A program made the position numbers and the translations under genes. 6,210 nt of DNA from Pseudomonadota bacterium (GTDB taxonomy: Bacteria; Bdellovibrionota; Bacteriovoracia; Bacteriovoracales; Bacteriovoracaceae), in assembly GCA_021299675.1 (NCBI GenBank), contig JAJTIF010000126.1, positions 1 to 6,210 of the forward strand, given 5' to 3'. The notes under the pieces are model-generated. The model had not been told where the DNA came from, searched no databases, and worked only from the letters and a program-made list of their open reading frames with translations. Below are positions 6,143 to 6,210 of the stretch, piece by piece (position 1 is the first letter of the stretch; each line of letters starts with the position of its first letter).

Positions 6143-6210
6143 TTTTGGTGTCAGATTGACCCCATTATACCAGGTAAGTTTTACATCCTCTCACATCCGC
6201 CTCTTGCTGA
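6143..6210. other. 3' intergenic stretch without a supported gene
   Basis: No ATG occurs on the plus strand, and each minus-strand ATG meets a stop within a few codons. Apart from the palindrome and a minus-strand extended -10 match (TGGTATAAT, 6172-6164), the only other pattern is a near direct repeat, ACATCC-TCT then ACATCC-GCC-TCT (6183-6204). Confidence 0.5.
6146..6172. repeat. imperfect palindrome after cysS, REP-like
   Basis: GGTGTCA (6147-6153) and TGACCCC (6157-6163) form inverted arms with one mismatch around GAT. A wider pairing, TGGTGT (6146-6151) with ATACCA (6167-6172), is also possible with one wobble pair. GGTGTCA/TGAC-type palindromes at gene ends resemble REP sequences associated with RAYT transposases, but only one copy lies in this window. 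It could serve as a weak transcript-end structure; no T-tract follows it. Confidence 0.3.

Noticed and set aside
6156..6186. Plus-strand promoter from TTGACC (6156-6161)
   Set aside because: The -35 match is good, but no acceptable -10 lies 16-18 bases downstream.
6143..6210. Intrinsic terminator after cysS
   Set aside because: The available stems are short, imperfect or have long loops, and no T-tract follows them.

Overview
The window has about balanced base composition and four complete protein genes plus the first codons of a fifth. The set is a stand-alone CarD/CdnL-type RNA polymerase regulator, two class I aminoacyl-tRNA synthetases, and a large, cysteine-rich, exported zinc-protease-like protein. 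This points to a Gram-negative bacterium of the former deltaproteobacterial sphere. Bdellovibrionota (Bdellovibrio-like) is my best guess, from the carD-gltX-cysS grouping, base composition and protein style. It is an inference; no marker in the window proves it.

The left block (1-2553, minus strand) is one transcription unit read leftward. It starts with an 829-residue exported protein (TTG start, Sec signal peptide, 28 cysteines, a metzincin-like HExxHxxGxxD motif followed by an SIM Met-turn). Its stop codon overlaps (ATGA) the start of a second gene that begins with a signal-peptide-like sequence and runs off the left edge. The pair is probably translationally coupled and works outside the cytoplasm.

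The divergent intergenic region (2554-2747, 194 bases) carries the start signals of both transcription units. It holds good Shine-Dalgarno sequences on both strands, weak candidate -10 elements, a 9-base sequence (AGGGTTTAT) that lies in the same orientation relative to each of the two diverging genes, and a 17-base near-palindrome.

The right block (2748-6142, plus strand) is a housekeeping operon of carD, gltX and cysS. carD encodes a 157-residue RNA polymerase-binding regulator. gltX (480 aa) follows after 37 bases and cysS (478 aa) follows after 4 bases. The two synthetases charge tRNA-Glu and tRNA-Cys, so the operon joins control of transcription initiation to translation capacity. The order resembles carD-ispD-ispF-cysS of mycobacteria and ispD-ispF-gltX-cysE-cysS of Bacillus, but without the isoprenoid genes.

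The last 68 bases (6143-6210) hold no gene that I can support. They contain an imperfect palindrome that resembles a REP-type element, with a perfect extended -10 sequence on the minus strand. I see no RNA genes, CRISPR array, insertion sequence or prophage. The synthetase operon is ordinary; the least understood item is the exported protease-like protein and its coupled partner.
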